Origin: Psychrobacter sp. I-STPA6b
Lineage (GTDB): Bacteria; Pseudomonadota; Gammaproteobacteria; Pseudomonadales; Moraxellaceae
Assembly: GCF_020662265.1 (NCBI RefSeq)
Contig: NZ_VEWM01000058.1
Coordinates: 1-52,291 of the forward strand
Length of the DNA stretch: 52,291 nucleotides
Reading direction: 5' to 3'
In this document: positions 8,491 to 17,470 of the stretch, piece after piece
How the letters are laid out: the number at the start of each line of letters is the position of its first letter
Position numbering within the stretch: the stretch's first letter is position 1
Notes under the pieces: generated by a model
The model's input: the letters and a program-made list of their open reading frames with translations, nothing else
What the model was told of the DNA's origin: nothing
Databases searched by the model: none
Program-made: the position numbers and the translations under genes

Positions 8491-10200
8491 ATGACAACAC
8501 AAAATCATCAAACAACATCTCAAACCAACACTTCAAACTCTCCAGTCTCTCAAAACAGTTATCAGCACGCTTACGATAACTTCACCATGGATAATCTACA
8601 GCAAGAAATCTTTGGCAGTCACCCTGATGATGGCAGAAATGCTTATATGGCGTGTTGTGGACGTCATGTGCGTGATGGTAAAGCTAATAAGGTTGCTTTA
8701 GTGCATGAGGATTGTGAAGGAAATCTGCGTCAATTAACTTTTGCTGAGCTTGCCGAGCAAAGCGGACAAGTTGCCAATTTGCTGAAAAGCTATGGTGTGC
8801 AGGCAGGGGATAGAGTGGCAACCATGCTCCCACGTACCCTTGAACTGTTGGTGATTGTTCTAGCGACATGGCGTATTGGAGCGGTATATCAGCCGTTATT
8901 TACTGCCTTTGGTTATGAGTCGATTGATTACCGTCTGCAAAAAGCCGATACCAAAGTGGTGTTTACCAATCCTGCCAATCGGGGCAAATTTACAGAATTA
9001 GAAAAGCATGGTGAGCTTGCCAGCCTACCAAAAATGGTGTTAGTTGGTGCAAACAGTGCAGAAAACACATGGGGCGATGTGCTGTATCAAGACGAGATTG
9101 CTTCGCAAAATAGCGATTTTGAGCCAGTATTATTAACAACTGATGCCCCATTTTTGCAAATGTTTACCTCAGGTACAGTGGGTAAATCTAAAGGGGTGAG
9201 TGTGCCATTATCTGCCTTGCCTGCTTTTTATTTGTATATACGTTATGCCATTGATTTACGTGAGGATGATAAATATTGGAATATGGCAGACCCTGGTTGG
9301 GCGTATGGTTTGTATTATGCGATTACAGGACCTTTGTTGATGGGTATGACCACCCACTTTAATGAAGCAGGATTTAATGCTCAAAATACCTTTGATTTTA
9401 TGGTGCGTCATGGTATTACCAATTTGGCATCATCACCAACTGCATTTCGAATGATGAAATCTAGCGGTGTGTTTGATAATAATAGTGATAAGTTATCATT
9501 ACGAGTGGCAAATTCAGCAGGGGAAACACTAAATACCGAAGTGGTAGGTTGGGTGACGGATAATTTGGGTTGTCGTGTATGTGACCAATATGGACAAACA
9601 GAAACAGGAATGACCTGCTGTGTGCATCATGCACTTACTCATGAAGCAGACACGGGCTCAATGGGTAAACCACTATTGGGGCATACCTTAGTGGTGCTTG
9701 ATGATGAGATGAATGAAGTTGCCGATGGTGAGCAAGGACAGCTTGCGGTGGTGGTGAGTCAGTCTCCAGCATTTTATTTTACGGGTTATAGCTGGGATGA
9801 AAAGCAAGCCTTTCATGGTGATTACTATCTGACAGGCGATGTGGTTGAGCGTCATAGTGACGGCACATATTGGTTCTCAGGGCGTGATGATGACATCATT
9901 ATTACCGCAGGCTATCGTATTGGACCGACCGATGTTGAAAATACCGTATTGGAGCATGAAGCCGTTGCAGAGTCAGCCGCCGTTGGAGTGCCAGATGAAG
10001 TGCGTGGTCATGTGATTAAGTCCTATGTGGTATTAAAAGAAGGCTTTACTGGCAGTGATGAGCTGGCTCAAGAGATTAAAAATCTGGTTCATGAACGCCT
10101 AGCAGCCCATGCTTACCCTCGCCATATTGAATTTGTGACTGCTTTGCCAAAAACACCCAGCGGTAAAACGCAACGCTTTTTACTACGCCAAAATGGTTAA
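8491..10200 (+). CDS. AMP-forming acyl-CoA synthetase (acetyl/propionyl-type or medium chain)
   Basis: A member of the ANL superfamily: it activates a carboxylic acid as acyl-AMP and transfers it to CoA. The 569 aa show A3 TSGTVGKSKG (about 226-235), A5 QYGQTE (about 365-370), A7 YLTGD, A8 SGRDDDIIITAGYRIGP and A10 PKTPSGKTQR with the catalytic Lys559. A Gln/Ser/Thr-rich tail of about 25 residues precedes the fold. The substrate cannot be read from the sequence. AAAGGA precedes the ATG. The broken HSD10-like dehydrogenase gene follows 62 bp later. Such pairs often belong to short or branched-chain acyl-CoA oxidation, but here the partner is defective. Confidence 0.88.
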   Translation: MTTQNHQTTSQTNTSNSPVSQNSYQHAYDNFTMDNLQQEIFGSHPDDGRNAYMACCGRHVRDGKANKVALVHEDCEGNLRQLTFAELAEQSGQVANLLKSYGVQAGDRVATMLPRTLELLVIVLATWRIGAVYQPLFTAFGYESIDYRLQKADTKVVFTNPANRGKFTELEKHGELASLPKMVLVGANSAENTWGDVLYQDEIASQNSDFEPVLLTTDAPFLQMFTSGTVGKSKGVSVPLSALPAFYLYIRYAIDLREDDKYWNMADPGWAYGLYYAITGPLLMGMTTHFNEAGFNAQNTFDFMVRHGITNLASSPTAFRMMKSSGVFDNNSDKLSLRVANSAGETLNTEVVGWVTDNLGCRVCDQYGQTETGMTCCVHHALTHEADTGSMGKPLLGHTLVVLDDEMNEVADGEQGQLAVVVSQSPAFYFTGYSWDEKQAFHGDYYLTGDVVERHSDGTYWFSGRDDDIIITAGYRIGPTDVENTVLEHEAVAESAAVGVPDEVRGHVIKSYVVLKEGFTGSDELAQEIKNLVHERLAAHAYPRHIEFVTALPKTPSGKTQRFLLRQNG

Positions 10201-10262
10201 TGGTGTTTGTGAATATAAAACACCTTATATAATGATTGAATGTAATAAATAAAGGAAAAATT

Positions 10263-10981
10263 ATGCAATTAAAAGATAAAACATTTATCGTCACAGGTGG
10301 GGCTTCAGGGTTGGGAGAGGCCAAACATTGGCTCAAGAGCTAGGCGATACTGTTCATTTTGTGCGTTGTGATGTGACCAGTAGTGAGGATGTGCAACAAG
10401 CAGTAGAAATGGCGGAAAATAAGTTTGGTAGTTTGCATGGCTCGGTCAACTGTGCAGGTATTGTGGTCGTACAAAAACTGCTTGATAGAGACAATAACCC
10501 TGCGGATTTGGATAAGTTTAGTAAAGGGGTTCAAGTTAACTTAGTCGGTACTTTTAATGTGGCACGTTTGGTTGCTGCCAGTATTGCTAAGAGAGTAGCT
10601 AGCGAAGGTGGTGCAAATAATACTGATAATGCTGACCAAGGGGTGATTATTAATACAGCAAGTATTGCCGCCTTTGATGGTCAAGTCGGACAGGGCAGTT
10701 ATGCTTCCTCTAAAGCAGGTGTGGTTGGGTTAACGTTACCATTAGCACGAGAGCTTGCCCGTCATGGTATCCGAGTGATGACCATTGCCCCCGGTGTTTT
10801 TAGCACCCCAATGATGCAAAGCATTCCTGAGGAAGCACGCCAGCAGTTAGAAGCCAGTGTGCCTTATCCCAAACGCTTGGGAGAGCCAAACGAGTTTGCT
10901 AAGCTGGCTTGTCATATTATCAGTAATGCTTATCTCAATGGTGAGGTGATTCGCCTTGATGGGGCAATCCGTATGGTGTAG
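10263..10981 (+). pseudogene. HSD10-like short-chain dehydrogenase, disrupted by deletion and frameshift
   Basis: The start (10263, behind AAAGGA) reads MQLKDKTFIVTGGASGLGEA, the NAD-binding TGGASGLG of type-2 3-hydroxyacyl-CoA dehydrogenases, then runs into a wrong frame and stops at 10341-10343. The rest of the protein is open in another frame from about 10319: GQTLAQELGD, then NCAGIV, NTASIAAFDG, YASSKAG (the Tyr/Lys catalytic pair), and ends at 10981. About 20 residues covering the second strand and helix of the Rossmann fold are missing at the junction near 10316-10325. A 217-aa product from the TTG at 10328 would lack the dinucleotide-binding N-terminus, so I call it a pseudogene unless the assembly is wrong here. 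Confidence 0.85.
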
Positions 10982-11091
10982 ACAGTTGTATAAAGTTGAT
11001 ATTCTAAGTTATCGAATCTAGGGGTATATCAGCTTGTATTTCACCTTGGATATATTTAAATAAAGTTAGGTTTACATTTTAGTAATTTTAT

Positions 11092-11138
11092 AAGAGCATT
11101 TTGATTTGGTATTATCAAATCACTGTGTTCTTTTTTTT
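11092..11138 (+). terminator. Intrinsic terminator behind the dehydrogenase pseudogene
   Basis: Nested stems AAGAGCA (11092-11098)/TGTTCTT (11126-11132) and TGATTTG (11102-11108)/CAAATCA (11116-11122) are separated by a small internal loop, with a T-run to 11138. Confidence 0.65.
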
Positions 11139-11185
11139 CGTCACAATAAAAAATAAACAATAACCTAACTGAAGCTGCCGTGCAT

Positions 11186-12727
11186 ATGTCTAATTTTACT
11201 AATACGTCTGAAACTGTACCAACATCACCACAAAAAAGCCCTATAGAGTATATTGCTGAGGCTTTTTGGAGTGACTATCAGGAGTCTCGACCAATTGATG
11301 GTGGAATATTGTATGAGGATAAACTTCGACAATGCCGGCTAAATGGTAGCATGCAAAGTCTACAACGGTTAGATAAATTGCTATTAGAGTTGCGTCAGTC
11401 TTTAACGCAGACGGAGATGGTGTTTATTGATAATACTAAAAACCGTAATTTGTTGTTATTTATTGGTTTTTATATGGGTAAAATATTAGCTCAAGCATGG
11501 GGAGTAGCACCAAAGTGGTTAAGTCGTAGTGAAGTTAATTTGCGATATCCCCATCTTAGAGTAGATCAGGATAATCCATATCACTTTATGGCTTTAGAAT
11601 ATCTGCCACGTCGGTTTCAGACGACCCATGAGAGTAAACACTTATTTTTTGTTTTAGAGCCAATTGCGCAATGTCTATTTGGTAATCCGCAAAAGCCTAA
11701 TCGTTCAATCATGGGGGATGCTGTCAGTAATAGTATTTTTCAGGCAGTGTTTAAGCGGTTACCCCCAGCAAAAAAAGAAGCTATCTTAGAAAAAATGCAG
11801 GCACAACAAGCCAGCCTTGTACAACATACACACAGTCGTATTACAAATAAGGCAGATGTTGCGGATAAAGGACATTCAAATAACCACATATTAGCGACAC
11901 CTTCACATAAAACGGTAGAGAGTACAGTAGAGCATAGTCATGCTGAGCATGCTAAAAGTCAGGATGGGGTATTTAGTACATCAAAACAAAGTACGCAACA
12001 AATATCCGAGCAAAAGTCTACTAGCATAGAGCAAGGGGTATCACAAAAAGTAGCAACTGTAGAGACAAAAGCGGATGTTCAAACAAAGCGCCAAGCACCA
12101 GTAGTGGTAAAAAAAGCACAGCCTTTGATTCGTCAAGATGACTTTACAGACTTGCGTAATGATTTGGCACAGATTTCTGTAGATCAGGTTGCTGGTAAAG
12201 CAGAGTATGTTAAAGCCAATCAAATATTAAATCAGTTTGATAAGCATATCGCTAAGCTGTGTCAGTCTGGTAAAGAGTTAAAACAGATTAATTTTGATGA
12301 AAAGCATCAGCAAGCTAGAAAGCAAGCTGTTGTGCAGTTAGCTAAAGCAGCCAAGCAAGGTAATACCAGTGCCATGTTACGATTGTCTATATGCTATTTT
12401 TTGGGAGAAGGTATTCAAAAGGATGAGCATAAGGGATTTAAGCTGGTACAAAAGGCTGCTGAGATGGATGACCCACGTGCGCAACGTCAGCTGAGTCGTT
12501 TATATTATCAAGGTCTTGGGCATACTCAAGATATGATGCTTGGTCGGCATTGGCTAGAAAAGGCGGCGGATAATGGACATGTTGAGGCAAAAGCTTTGCT
12601 AGAGCAGTGGAACCAAGCACAAACTGCACTTGATGAACGTAAGTATGATGAAACCACCGATAGGCGTTATTTATTACTAATAGTGGGTGTTATTATCTTG
12701 GCAGTTATGATATTTATTTTAGTGTAA
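11186..12727 (+). CDS. Sel1-repeat protein with a C-terminal membrane anchor
   Basis: About 513 aa from the ATG at 11186; a GTG two codons upstream is an alternative, and neither has a strong RBS. Residues about 15-200 form an unrecognised globular region (YIAEAFWSDYQESRPIDG, MGKILAQAWGVAPKWLSRSEV). Residues 215-310 are low-complexity, rich in Gln, Ser, Thr and Lys. Two Sel1-like repeats follow (AAKQGNTSAMLRLSICYFLGEG and AAEMDDPRAQRQLSRLYYQGLG), then LEKAADNGHVEA. The last 20 residues (YLLLIVGVIILAVMIFILV) are a single tail anchor with almost nothing behind it. Sel1 repeats mediate protein contacts; the partner is unknown. The protein probably faces the cytoplasm. Confidence 0.75.
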   Translation: MSNFTNTSETVPTSPQKSPIEYIAEAFWSDYQESRPIDGGILYEDKLRQCRLNGSMQSLQRLDKLLLELRQSLTQTEMVFIDNTKNRNLLLFIGFYMGKILAQAWGVAPKWLSRSEVNLRYPHLRVDQDNPYHFMALEYLPRRFQTTHESKHLFFVLEPIAQCLFGNPQKPNRSIMGDAVSNSIFQAVFKRLPPAKKEAILEKMQAQQASLVQHTHSRITNKADVADKGHSNNHILATPSHKTVESTVEHSHAEHAKSQDGVFSTSKQSTQQISEQKSTSIEQGVSQKVATVETKADVQTKRQAPVVVKKAQPLIRQDDFTDLRNDLAQISVDQVAGKAEYVKANQILNQFDKHIAKLCQSGKELKQINFDEKHQQARKQAVVQLAKAAKQGNTSAMLRLSICYFLGEGIQKDEHKGFKLVQKAAEMDDPRAQRQLSRLYYQGLGHTQDMMLGRHWLEKAADNGHVEAKALLEQWNQAQTALDERKYDETTDRRYLLLIVGVIILAVMIFILV

Positions 12728-13138
12728 TGGACTGCTACTGAAGTTATATTTTTGAAATTAAAGGTAATTGTTTATCTTTGATAACCTCAAACTTATAAAT
12801 AGCAAAGTCTGTGGCGGATTTTATTAAATCACTAATTTTATTGTGGGAATAGAAGGCAAAGAATTTTATGGGGACTTTTATTTTTCTACGGATAAAGGGT
12901 TTTTGACGTAGTCAATAGTATTTTTTATTGTTTTTTAGGTTAAAAAAAGCAACTTTATGTTTTGGTCAATTAAAACTGTTATTTCATCCTACTAAAGGTA
13001 GCTTATTTTTCTAATATTGTTATTGTGTAGCACGATAAATAATGAAGCTCATACATCATGCATGGTTTAGTTGATTTAGTGTACTAGCATTACATTTTTG
13101 AAGTTTGGCTATGGATTGATAGGTTTGAAAGGCATATC
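12728..13138. other. AT-rich intergenic region, no gene seen
   Basis: This 411-bp stretch has no convincing ORF. It contains a small palindrome TTGAC-GTA-GTCAA (12903-12915) and several T-runs, and no recognisable terminator directly behind the Sel1 gene. GAAAGG just before 13139 is the ribosome-binding site of the next gene. Confidence 0.5.
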
Positions 13139-13585
13139 ATGAAGGACAAAGTCACAATGTTACCTACTCAGCCAAAACGGCAACCGGCAGGTAAACAAAA
13201 TGTTTTATCACGGTTTTTTGCTGATAAACATATTTTAATGCAGGTGGTTGGCATCACGATTTTAAGTGTCAGTGCTGTTATGAGCATGGCGTTTAGTAGC
13301 ATCCAGAGTTTACCACATGTGTTAGTACAGACCGTGAGTAATGAGCATTCTGGTAACTATGAGGGTGTCGTTACTTTTGCTGGAAAAGAAATTACACTAA
13401 AAACACATGAGCGTACTTATCTTGTCAGTGATCCATATCATATACTAAGCCAGTCACAGTATTTTGAAAAGGATACACCCATGCAATCATTTCGTGTCTG
13501 TGTTGAAGGTAAGCGCAGTGCATTAGGAAATTATGGAAAGGGCAATCATCCTTATCTATTGGTACTTTCACACCTTTGTCATTAG
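13139..13585 (+). CDS. Small single-pass membrane or exported hypothetical protein
   Basis: 148 aa, unrecognised. A basic N-terminus (about 1-31) precedes one hydrophobic segment (about 33-55, LMQVVGITILSVSAVMSMAF). The remaining 90 residues are probably periplasmic: YEGVVTFAGKEITLKTHERTYLVSDP and SFRVCVEGKRSALGNYGKG, mainly beta-strand in character, with two cysteines (C121 and C147) that could form a disulfide. GAAAGG precedes the ATG; a second Met at codon 7 is possible. It stands alone ahead of waaA. Confidence 0.65.
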   Translation: MKDKVTMLPTQPKRQPAGKQNVLSRFFADKHILMQVVGITILSVSAVMSMAFSSIQSLPHVLVQTVSNEHSGNYEGVVTFAGKEITLKTHERTYLVSDPYHILSQSQYFEKDTPMQSFRVCVEGKRSALGNYGKGNHPYLLVLSHLCH

Positions 13586-13842
13586 TCTAAATAATAAAGT
13601 GTGTGAATGGTACCGCTTCATCTTTTCATCTCAGTCATAAGCCAGTAAAATACGCCACCCAAAGATAGCCTAAGTACTTTAATGGATATAAGCAATGATT
13701 TTGGTGGTTACCTAATTGGTGAGCATATAGTAGAGAGCATTACATTATTTTGTGTACCAGTCTTTTATGGCTCTCTTGTTTAGTCTTATTTATTTAGATT
13801 ATCTTTCTTATTTGTTATCTTCTATTTTATTCTTATCTTACT

Positions 13843-15162
13843 ATGATTCTCTTGCCTTCTTTATCTCATCCTGTGCGTCCGCCCTTATATTATCGTTTGG
13901 TGATGCAGGTGTTAAAACCTCTGTATCGTCTGAAAGTGTGGTGGCAACGTCGTCAGAGTCCAGACTATTTGTCAGAAGTCAGTCAACGTTTCGCTTTGAC
14001 ATATCCTAAACGTCCAGATACTGAGCAGGTGATTTGGTGTCATGCAGTATCATTGGGTGAAACAAATACGATTGCACCCATGCTTGATGTCTTATTAGAG
14101 AAAGGTTACGGTATTTGGTTAACAAATACAACGCATACAGGCTTTACAAGAGCGCAGCAACGTTTTGCTGAATTTATTCAAACAGGACAGATGACACATA
14201 GCTATGTACCCGTTGATACACCACAGGTGGTTTCACGATTTTTACAGCATGTTTCTCCTTGTTTGGCGCTATTTGTTGAGACAGAGTTGTGGGCAACCAT
14301 ATTGTATGAGTTGACATCCAGAGAGATTCGGTCGGTTTTAGTGAATGCGCGTTTGTCTGAAAAGTCATTTCAGAGCTATCAAAAATTTTCCTCACTTAGC
14401 CGATGTATGATGAACAATATTAGTTTGATTATTGCTCAAGATGTACCATCAGCAAAACGTTTTCGCCAGCTTGGTGCGCCTAGTAAAAAAATTCGCATGG
14501 CAAGCTCTTTAAAATGGTCAGTGACTTTACCAGAATTGCCTATTATCGAAAATCATTTGCTGGCAGTTGAGGTAGAGCAACGACCTATATGGGTAGCAGC
14601 CAGCACACATGCTGGTGAAGAAGAAGCCGTGATTCAGGCGCATCAAAAGTTAATACGACAGGTAGGTCTGGAAAATGCACTGTTAATCATAGTTCCTCGA
14701 CATCCTGAGCGTTTTGATGAGGTCGCTAAGTTGATTGATGCGTCGGGATTACAAAGTGTGAGACGTAGTCAGCAACAGCCTATACAGCCAGAGACACAAG
14801 TCTATCTGGCAGATACCATGGGAGAGCTGATGTGTTGGTATCAGATAGCTGATGTGGCTTTTGTTGGAGGTTCGTGCGTAAACGTTGGTGGACATAATCC
14901 AATTGAACCTGCTAGTGTGGGAACACCTATCATAATGGGACGGTATACGCAGTCATGTGAGCAACTGGTTACAGAGTTACAGCAGGCTGGGGCATTGTGT
15001 CAGGTTGGTGATAGTACGGATGTTGTCGCTTTGGTAGAGGCGGTTAAAAAATGGCTATCTTCTGATAAAGAGGCTCAGCAGGCAGGTAAAAAAGGTCGGG
15101 AGCTGGTTGAGAAACATCACGGGGCAGTACAAAAACAGCTATCTATGATTTTAGGTGAGTGA
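13843..15162 (+). CDS. waaA: 3-deoxy-D-manno-octulosonic acid (Kdo) transferase
   Basis: WaaA (KdtA) attaches Kdo to lipid IVA on the cytoplasmic face of the inner membrane in lipopolysaccharide or lipooligosaccharide synthesis. The 439-aa protein has the N-terminal pattern LYYRLVMQVLKPLYRLKVWWQRR, then WCHAVSLGET (the catalytic Glu of the GT30 family), LFVETELWATILYEL, NARLSEKSFQSY, the C-terminal donor-binding WVAASTHAGEEE, VPRHPERF and VGGSCVNVGGHNPIEPA. The start at 13843 fits family length but has no Shine-Dalgarno; it is preceded by a pyrimidine-rich tract (about 13780-13840). rsmE follows 36 bp later. Confidence 0.93.
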   Translation: MILLPSLSHPVRPPLYYRLVMQVLKPLYRLKVWWQRRQSPDYLSEVSQRFALTYPKRPDTEQVIWCHAVSLGETNTIAPMLDVLLEKGYGIWLTNTTHTGFTRAQQRFAEFIQTGQMTHSYVPVDTPQVVSRFLQHVSPCLALFVETELWATILYELTSREIRSVLVNARLSEKSFQSYQKFSSLSRCMMNNISLIIAQDVPSAKRFRQLGAPSKKIRMASSLKWSVTLPELPIIENHLLAVEVEQRPIWVAASTHAGEEEAVIQAHQKLIRQVGLENALLIIVPRHPERFDEVAKLIDASGLQSVRRSQQQPIQPETQVYLADTMGELMCWYQIADVAFVGGSCVNVGGHNPIEPASVGTPIIMGRYTQSCEQLVTELQQAGALCQVGDSTDVVALVEAVKKWLSSDKEAQQAGKKGRELVEKHHGAVQKQLSMILGE

Positions 15163-15198
15163 TTTTGTGAATCAGTTATTTAAGGTCAAAAATTTCAT

Positions 15199-15978
15199 AT
15201 GAACTGTTTATTATTACCAAAAAATTGGCAAGATAACGTATCAGGTCAGTTGATAAATAGGACTGATGCCAGATTGCAGGCTGTCTTGACTGATGATAAA
15301 CAGGTGGCACATATCCGACAAGTGCTAAAAAGTCAGGTGGGAGATACACTTCAGATAGGTGCGCTTGGTGGTATGTTAGGGACAGGAACGATTTGTACCC
15401 TAACAGAGACGATGGTTGGGTTGTCCAATGTTCAGTTAACTCAAAATCCTCCTGATAAATTAGATTTAACAGTCATTTTGGCATTACCACGTCCAAAAGT
15501 ACTGCGCCGACTCATTATGGATATGACGGCGATTGGTGTTCAGCGTATTGTTCTGGTGAATAGTGTACGTACTCAAAAAAGCTATTGGCAAAGTCCATTA
15601 CTGTCTCGAATAGATGAGTTTGTTCTAGAGGGGTTACAGCAAGGTGTCGATACCATAGCACCAGAAATACTCTATCGGCAACGCTTTAAACCATTTGTCG
15701 AAGATGAGCTATCAGAATGGTTAAATAACAAGTCCCAGATAGCGATTGTGGCACATCCTTATACTAAGATGAGTTTTTTTGAGTGTACTATCCAGCAAGG
15801 CATACCTCAGATACTATGTATTGGTGCAGAGGGAGGCTGGGTAGATTATGAGGTTGCGTTGATGCAGGCTCAAGGGTGTTATATTGCCAGTCTTGGGCAA
15901 CGGATTTTACGCACTGAGGCAGTGGTCAATGTATTGTGTGGTCAAGTGCTAGCAAATGCAAAGGACAGTTATTCATGA
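15199..15978 (+). CDS. rsmE: 16S rRNA (uracil1498-N3)-methyltransferase
   Basis: RsmE uses S-adenosylmethionine to methylate N3 of U1498 in 16S rRNA. It is a SPOUT (trefoil-knot) enzyme. The 259 aa include an N-terminal PUA-like part (HIRQVLKSQVGDTLQIG), LTVILALPRPKVLRRLIMDMTAIGV, and the knot motifs CIGAEGGWVDYEV and SLGQRILRTEAVVNVLCGQ near the C-terminus. The usual GPEGG is GAEGG here, a mild change. The stop overlaps the ATG of the next gene (ATGA, 15975-15978), so the two are translationally coupled. Confidence 0.9.
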   Translation: MNCLLLPKNWQDNVSGQLINRTDARLQAVLTDDKQVAHIRQVLKSQVGDTLQIGALGGMLGTGTICTLTETMVGLSNVQLTQNPPDKLDLTVILALPRPKVLRRLIMDMTAIGVQRIVLVNSVRTQKSYWQSPLLSRIDEFVLEGLQQGVDTIAPEILYRQRFKPFVEDELSEWLNNKSQIAIVAHPYTKMSFFECTIQQGIPQILCIGAEGGWVDYEVALMQAQGCYIASLGQRILRTEAVVNVLCGQVLANAKDSYS

Positions 15979-17120
15979 CGCAGCGTTCTAGTTGGATGGT
16001 TTTAAAAAAGGTGTGCAGTGGTGCTAAGGCACATTGGTTTAACTGCTTGCGACAGAAGGCAAGGCTGGTATTAATGGGTGCTGTCGTATTATCTGGCATC
16101 AGTGGTTGTACACCGGCGCCATCAGAGCCAGTAGAAGAAGATGGCATGAGTCTAAATACTGAAGTCATCTCTGTTGCAACAGATATGGATACAGCGCTTC
16201 TACTACCAGCCATGCGAGCCTTTACTGAAGAGACAGGCATTCAAGTTGTACTACATTCTATTGATATGCATAGCTTTATTCGTAATGCACAAGCGGATAA
16301 TCCTAGTATACAGACATCAGAGCCAGTGGATGTTTTTCTTTTATATCAAAGTGTGCTACTAACACAAGCTGAAGATGCTGATATATTGCAGGCTGTAAGC
16401 TCAGAAGTATTACCAGAGCGACTAGGAGGACAGGGTGAAGATAAGTTATGGTATGGATTAAGTTATTATGGTCGTACCTTAGTTTATAACCAGCAACGAG
16501 TAAATGAAGCAGAGCTGTTTAATTATGCAGACTTATCAAGTGATAAATGGCGAGGTCGCTTGTGTTTATCTAGTAGTCAGCTTCCAGCTAATCAAGCATT
16601 GATTGGACACATGATAAACTATCGTGGTGAGCAAAAAACACAAGAGGTTGTAGCAGGGTGGGTCGCAAACTTAGCTCAGCCCGTTTTGGCTGATGATATG
16701 GCAGTGATAACAGCCATTTCTCATGGGCAGTGTGATGTGGGTATTGTTGGTAGTGATGTATTTATACATTATGTTGCAGAAAATCCTAAGACACCTGTGC
16801 GCCTAGCATGGGCAAACCAAATTAATAATGGAACAGTAATTGATGTGATAGGGGGTGCAATTAGTAAAGAGGCACTGAACCCTGATGATGGTTTGCGCTT
16901 GTTAGAATGGTTATCAGAAGATACAGGTCAGGCATTACTGAGCTTTTATAGTTATACATTCCCTTTAGCATCTATTACTGACCCAAATATCAATAGGCTA
17001 GCGATACGCCCTGAATGGACAAAGTTTCAGGCTGATAATAATACCCCATATTTAAAATCCATAAGTGATGATGAACGTGCAGAAATTAAGGAAATCATTG
17101 AGCAGGCAGGCTATTTATGA
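15975..17120 (+). CDS. Iron-type ABC substrate-binding lipoprotein paralogue lacking the iron tyrosines
   Basis: The start at 15975 overlaps the rsmE stop and gives 381 aa. A hydrophobic stretch ends in the lipobox ISG-C (Cys45), preceded by an unusually long basic N-region. The rest aligns by eye with the FbpA-type protein encoded next door: FTEETGIQV, WYGLSYYGRTLVYN, DLSSDKWRGRLCLSSSQ, VVAGWVANLAQPV, AISHGQCDVGIVGS, LLEWLSEDTGQAL, IIEQAGYL. At the position where the neighbour has SYYYGR, the tyrosine motif that coordinates Fe3+ in FbpA proteins, this protein reads SDVFIHY, so ordinary ferric binding is doubtful. It could bind another ligand or act as an accessory binding protein. It does not look decayed: the frame is intact. 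Confidence 0.85.
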   Translation: MTQRSSWMVLKKVCSGAKAHWFNCLRQKARLVLMGAVVLSGISGCTPAPSEPVEEDGMSLNTEVISVATDMDTALLLPAMRAFTEETGIQVVLHSIDMHSFIRNAQADNPSIQTSEPVDVFLLYQSVLLTQAEDADILQAVSSEVLPERLGGQGEDKLWYGLSYYGRTLVYNQQRVNEAELFNYADLSSDKWRGRLCLSSSQLPANQALIGHMINYRGEQKTQEVVAGWVANLAQPVLADDMAVITAISHGQCDVGIVGSDVFIHYVAENPKTPVRLAWANQINNGTVIDVIGGAISKEALNPDDGLRLLEWLSEDTGQALLSFYSYTFPLASITDPNINRLAIRPEWTKFQADNNTPYLKSISDDERAEIKEIIEQAGYL

Positions 17121-17470
17121 TGAGTTTGATTATAAAAAGATAGAGGATAGTGATACTAATTATTTCAGCAAAGACAGCTTACCATTTAAATTAACACTTG
17201 TTATCATAGATTTGATTATATATTTATTGTAACAGTATTGTAATAAGGTGTGTTTAAGCGTATCTATCAGGAAAGATACACTCGTTATTCTATTGATAAT
17301 TATTATTATTTATATTATTATATCATCCGGCGTAATCACCAACAGTATCAGGTAGATATGAAAAATACAGCAAACTAAATTTTATCTGGCTGTATAGATA
17401 TACTAAATCTGTTGTTAAATTATTTATTATTGGTAGTCATTATAAATGGTTCATTAAAGGATATTAAGAC
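17121..17470. promoter_or_regulatory. fbpA upstream region
   Basis: 350 bp of AT-rich leader. It holds small stems GTATCT (17260-17265)/AGATAC (17274-17279) and ATACAGC (17365-17371)/GCTGTAT (17399-17405), and the Fur-box-like sequence at 17295. AAAGGA near 17456 is the fbpA ribosome-binding site. Confidence 0.5.
17295..17313 (+). promoter_or_regulatory. Candidate Fur box upstream of fbpA
   Basis: GATAATTATTATTATTTAT matches the 19-bp Fur consensus at about 13 positions, including the first six. Its place 160 bp ahead of an iron-transporter gene makes Fur repression under iron plausible. The AT-richness of the region weakens the call. Confidence 0.45.

Noticed and set aside
8491..10981. Acyl-CoA synthetase and dehydrogenase as partners of the ketone carboxylase (like benzoylacetate-CoA ligase in the apc operon)
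   Set aside because: They lie about 23 kb away on the other strand with unrelated genes between, and the dehydrogenase is broken. No sequence evidence links them.
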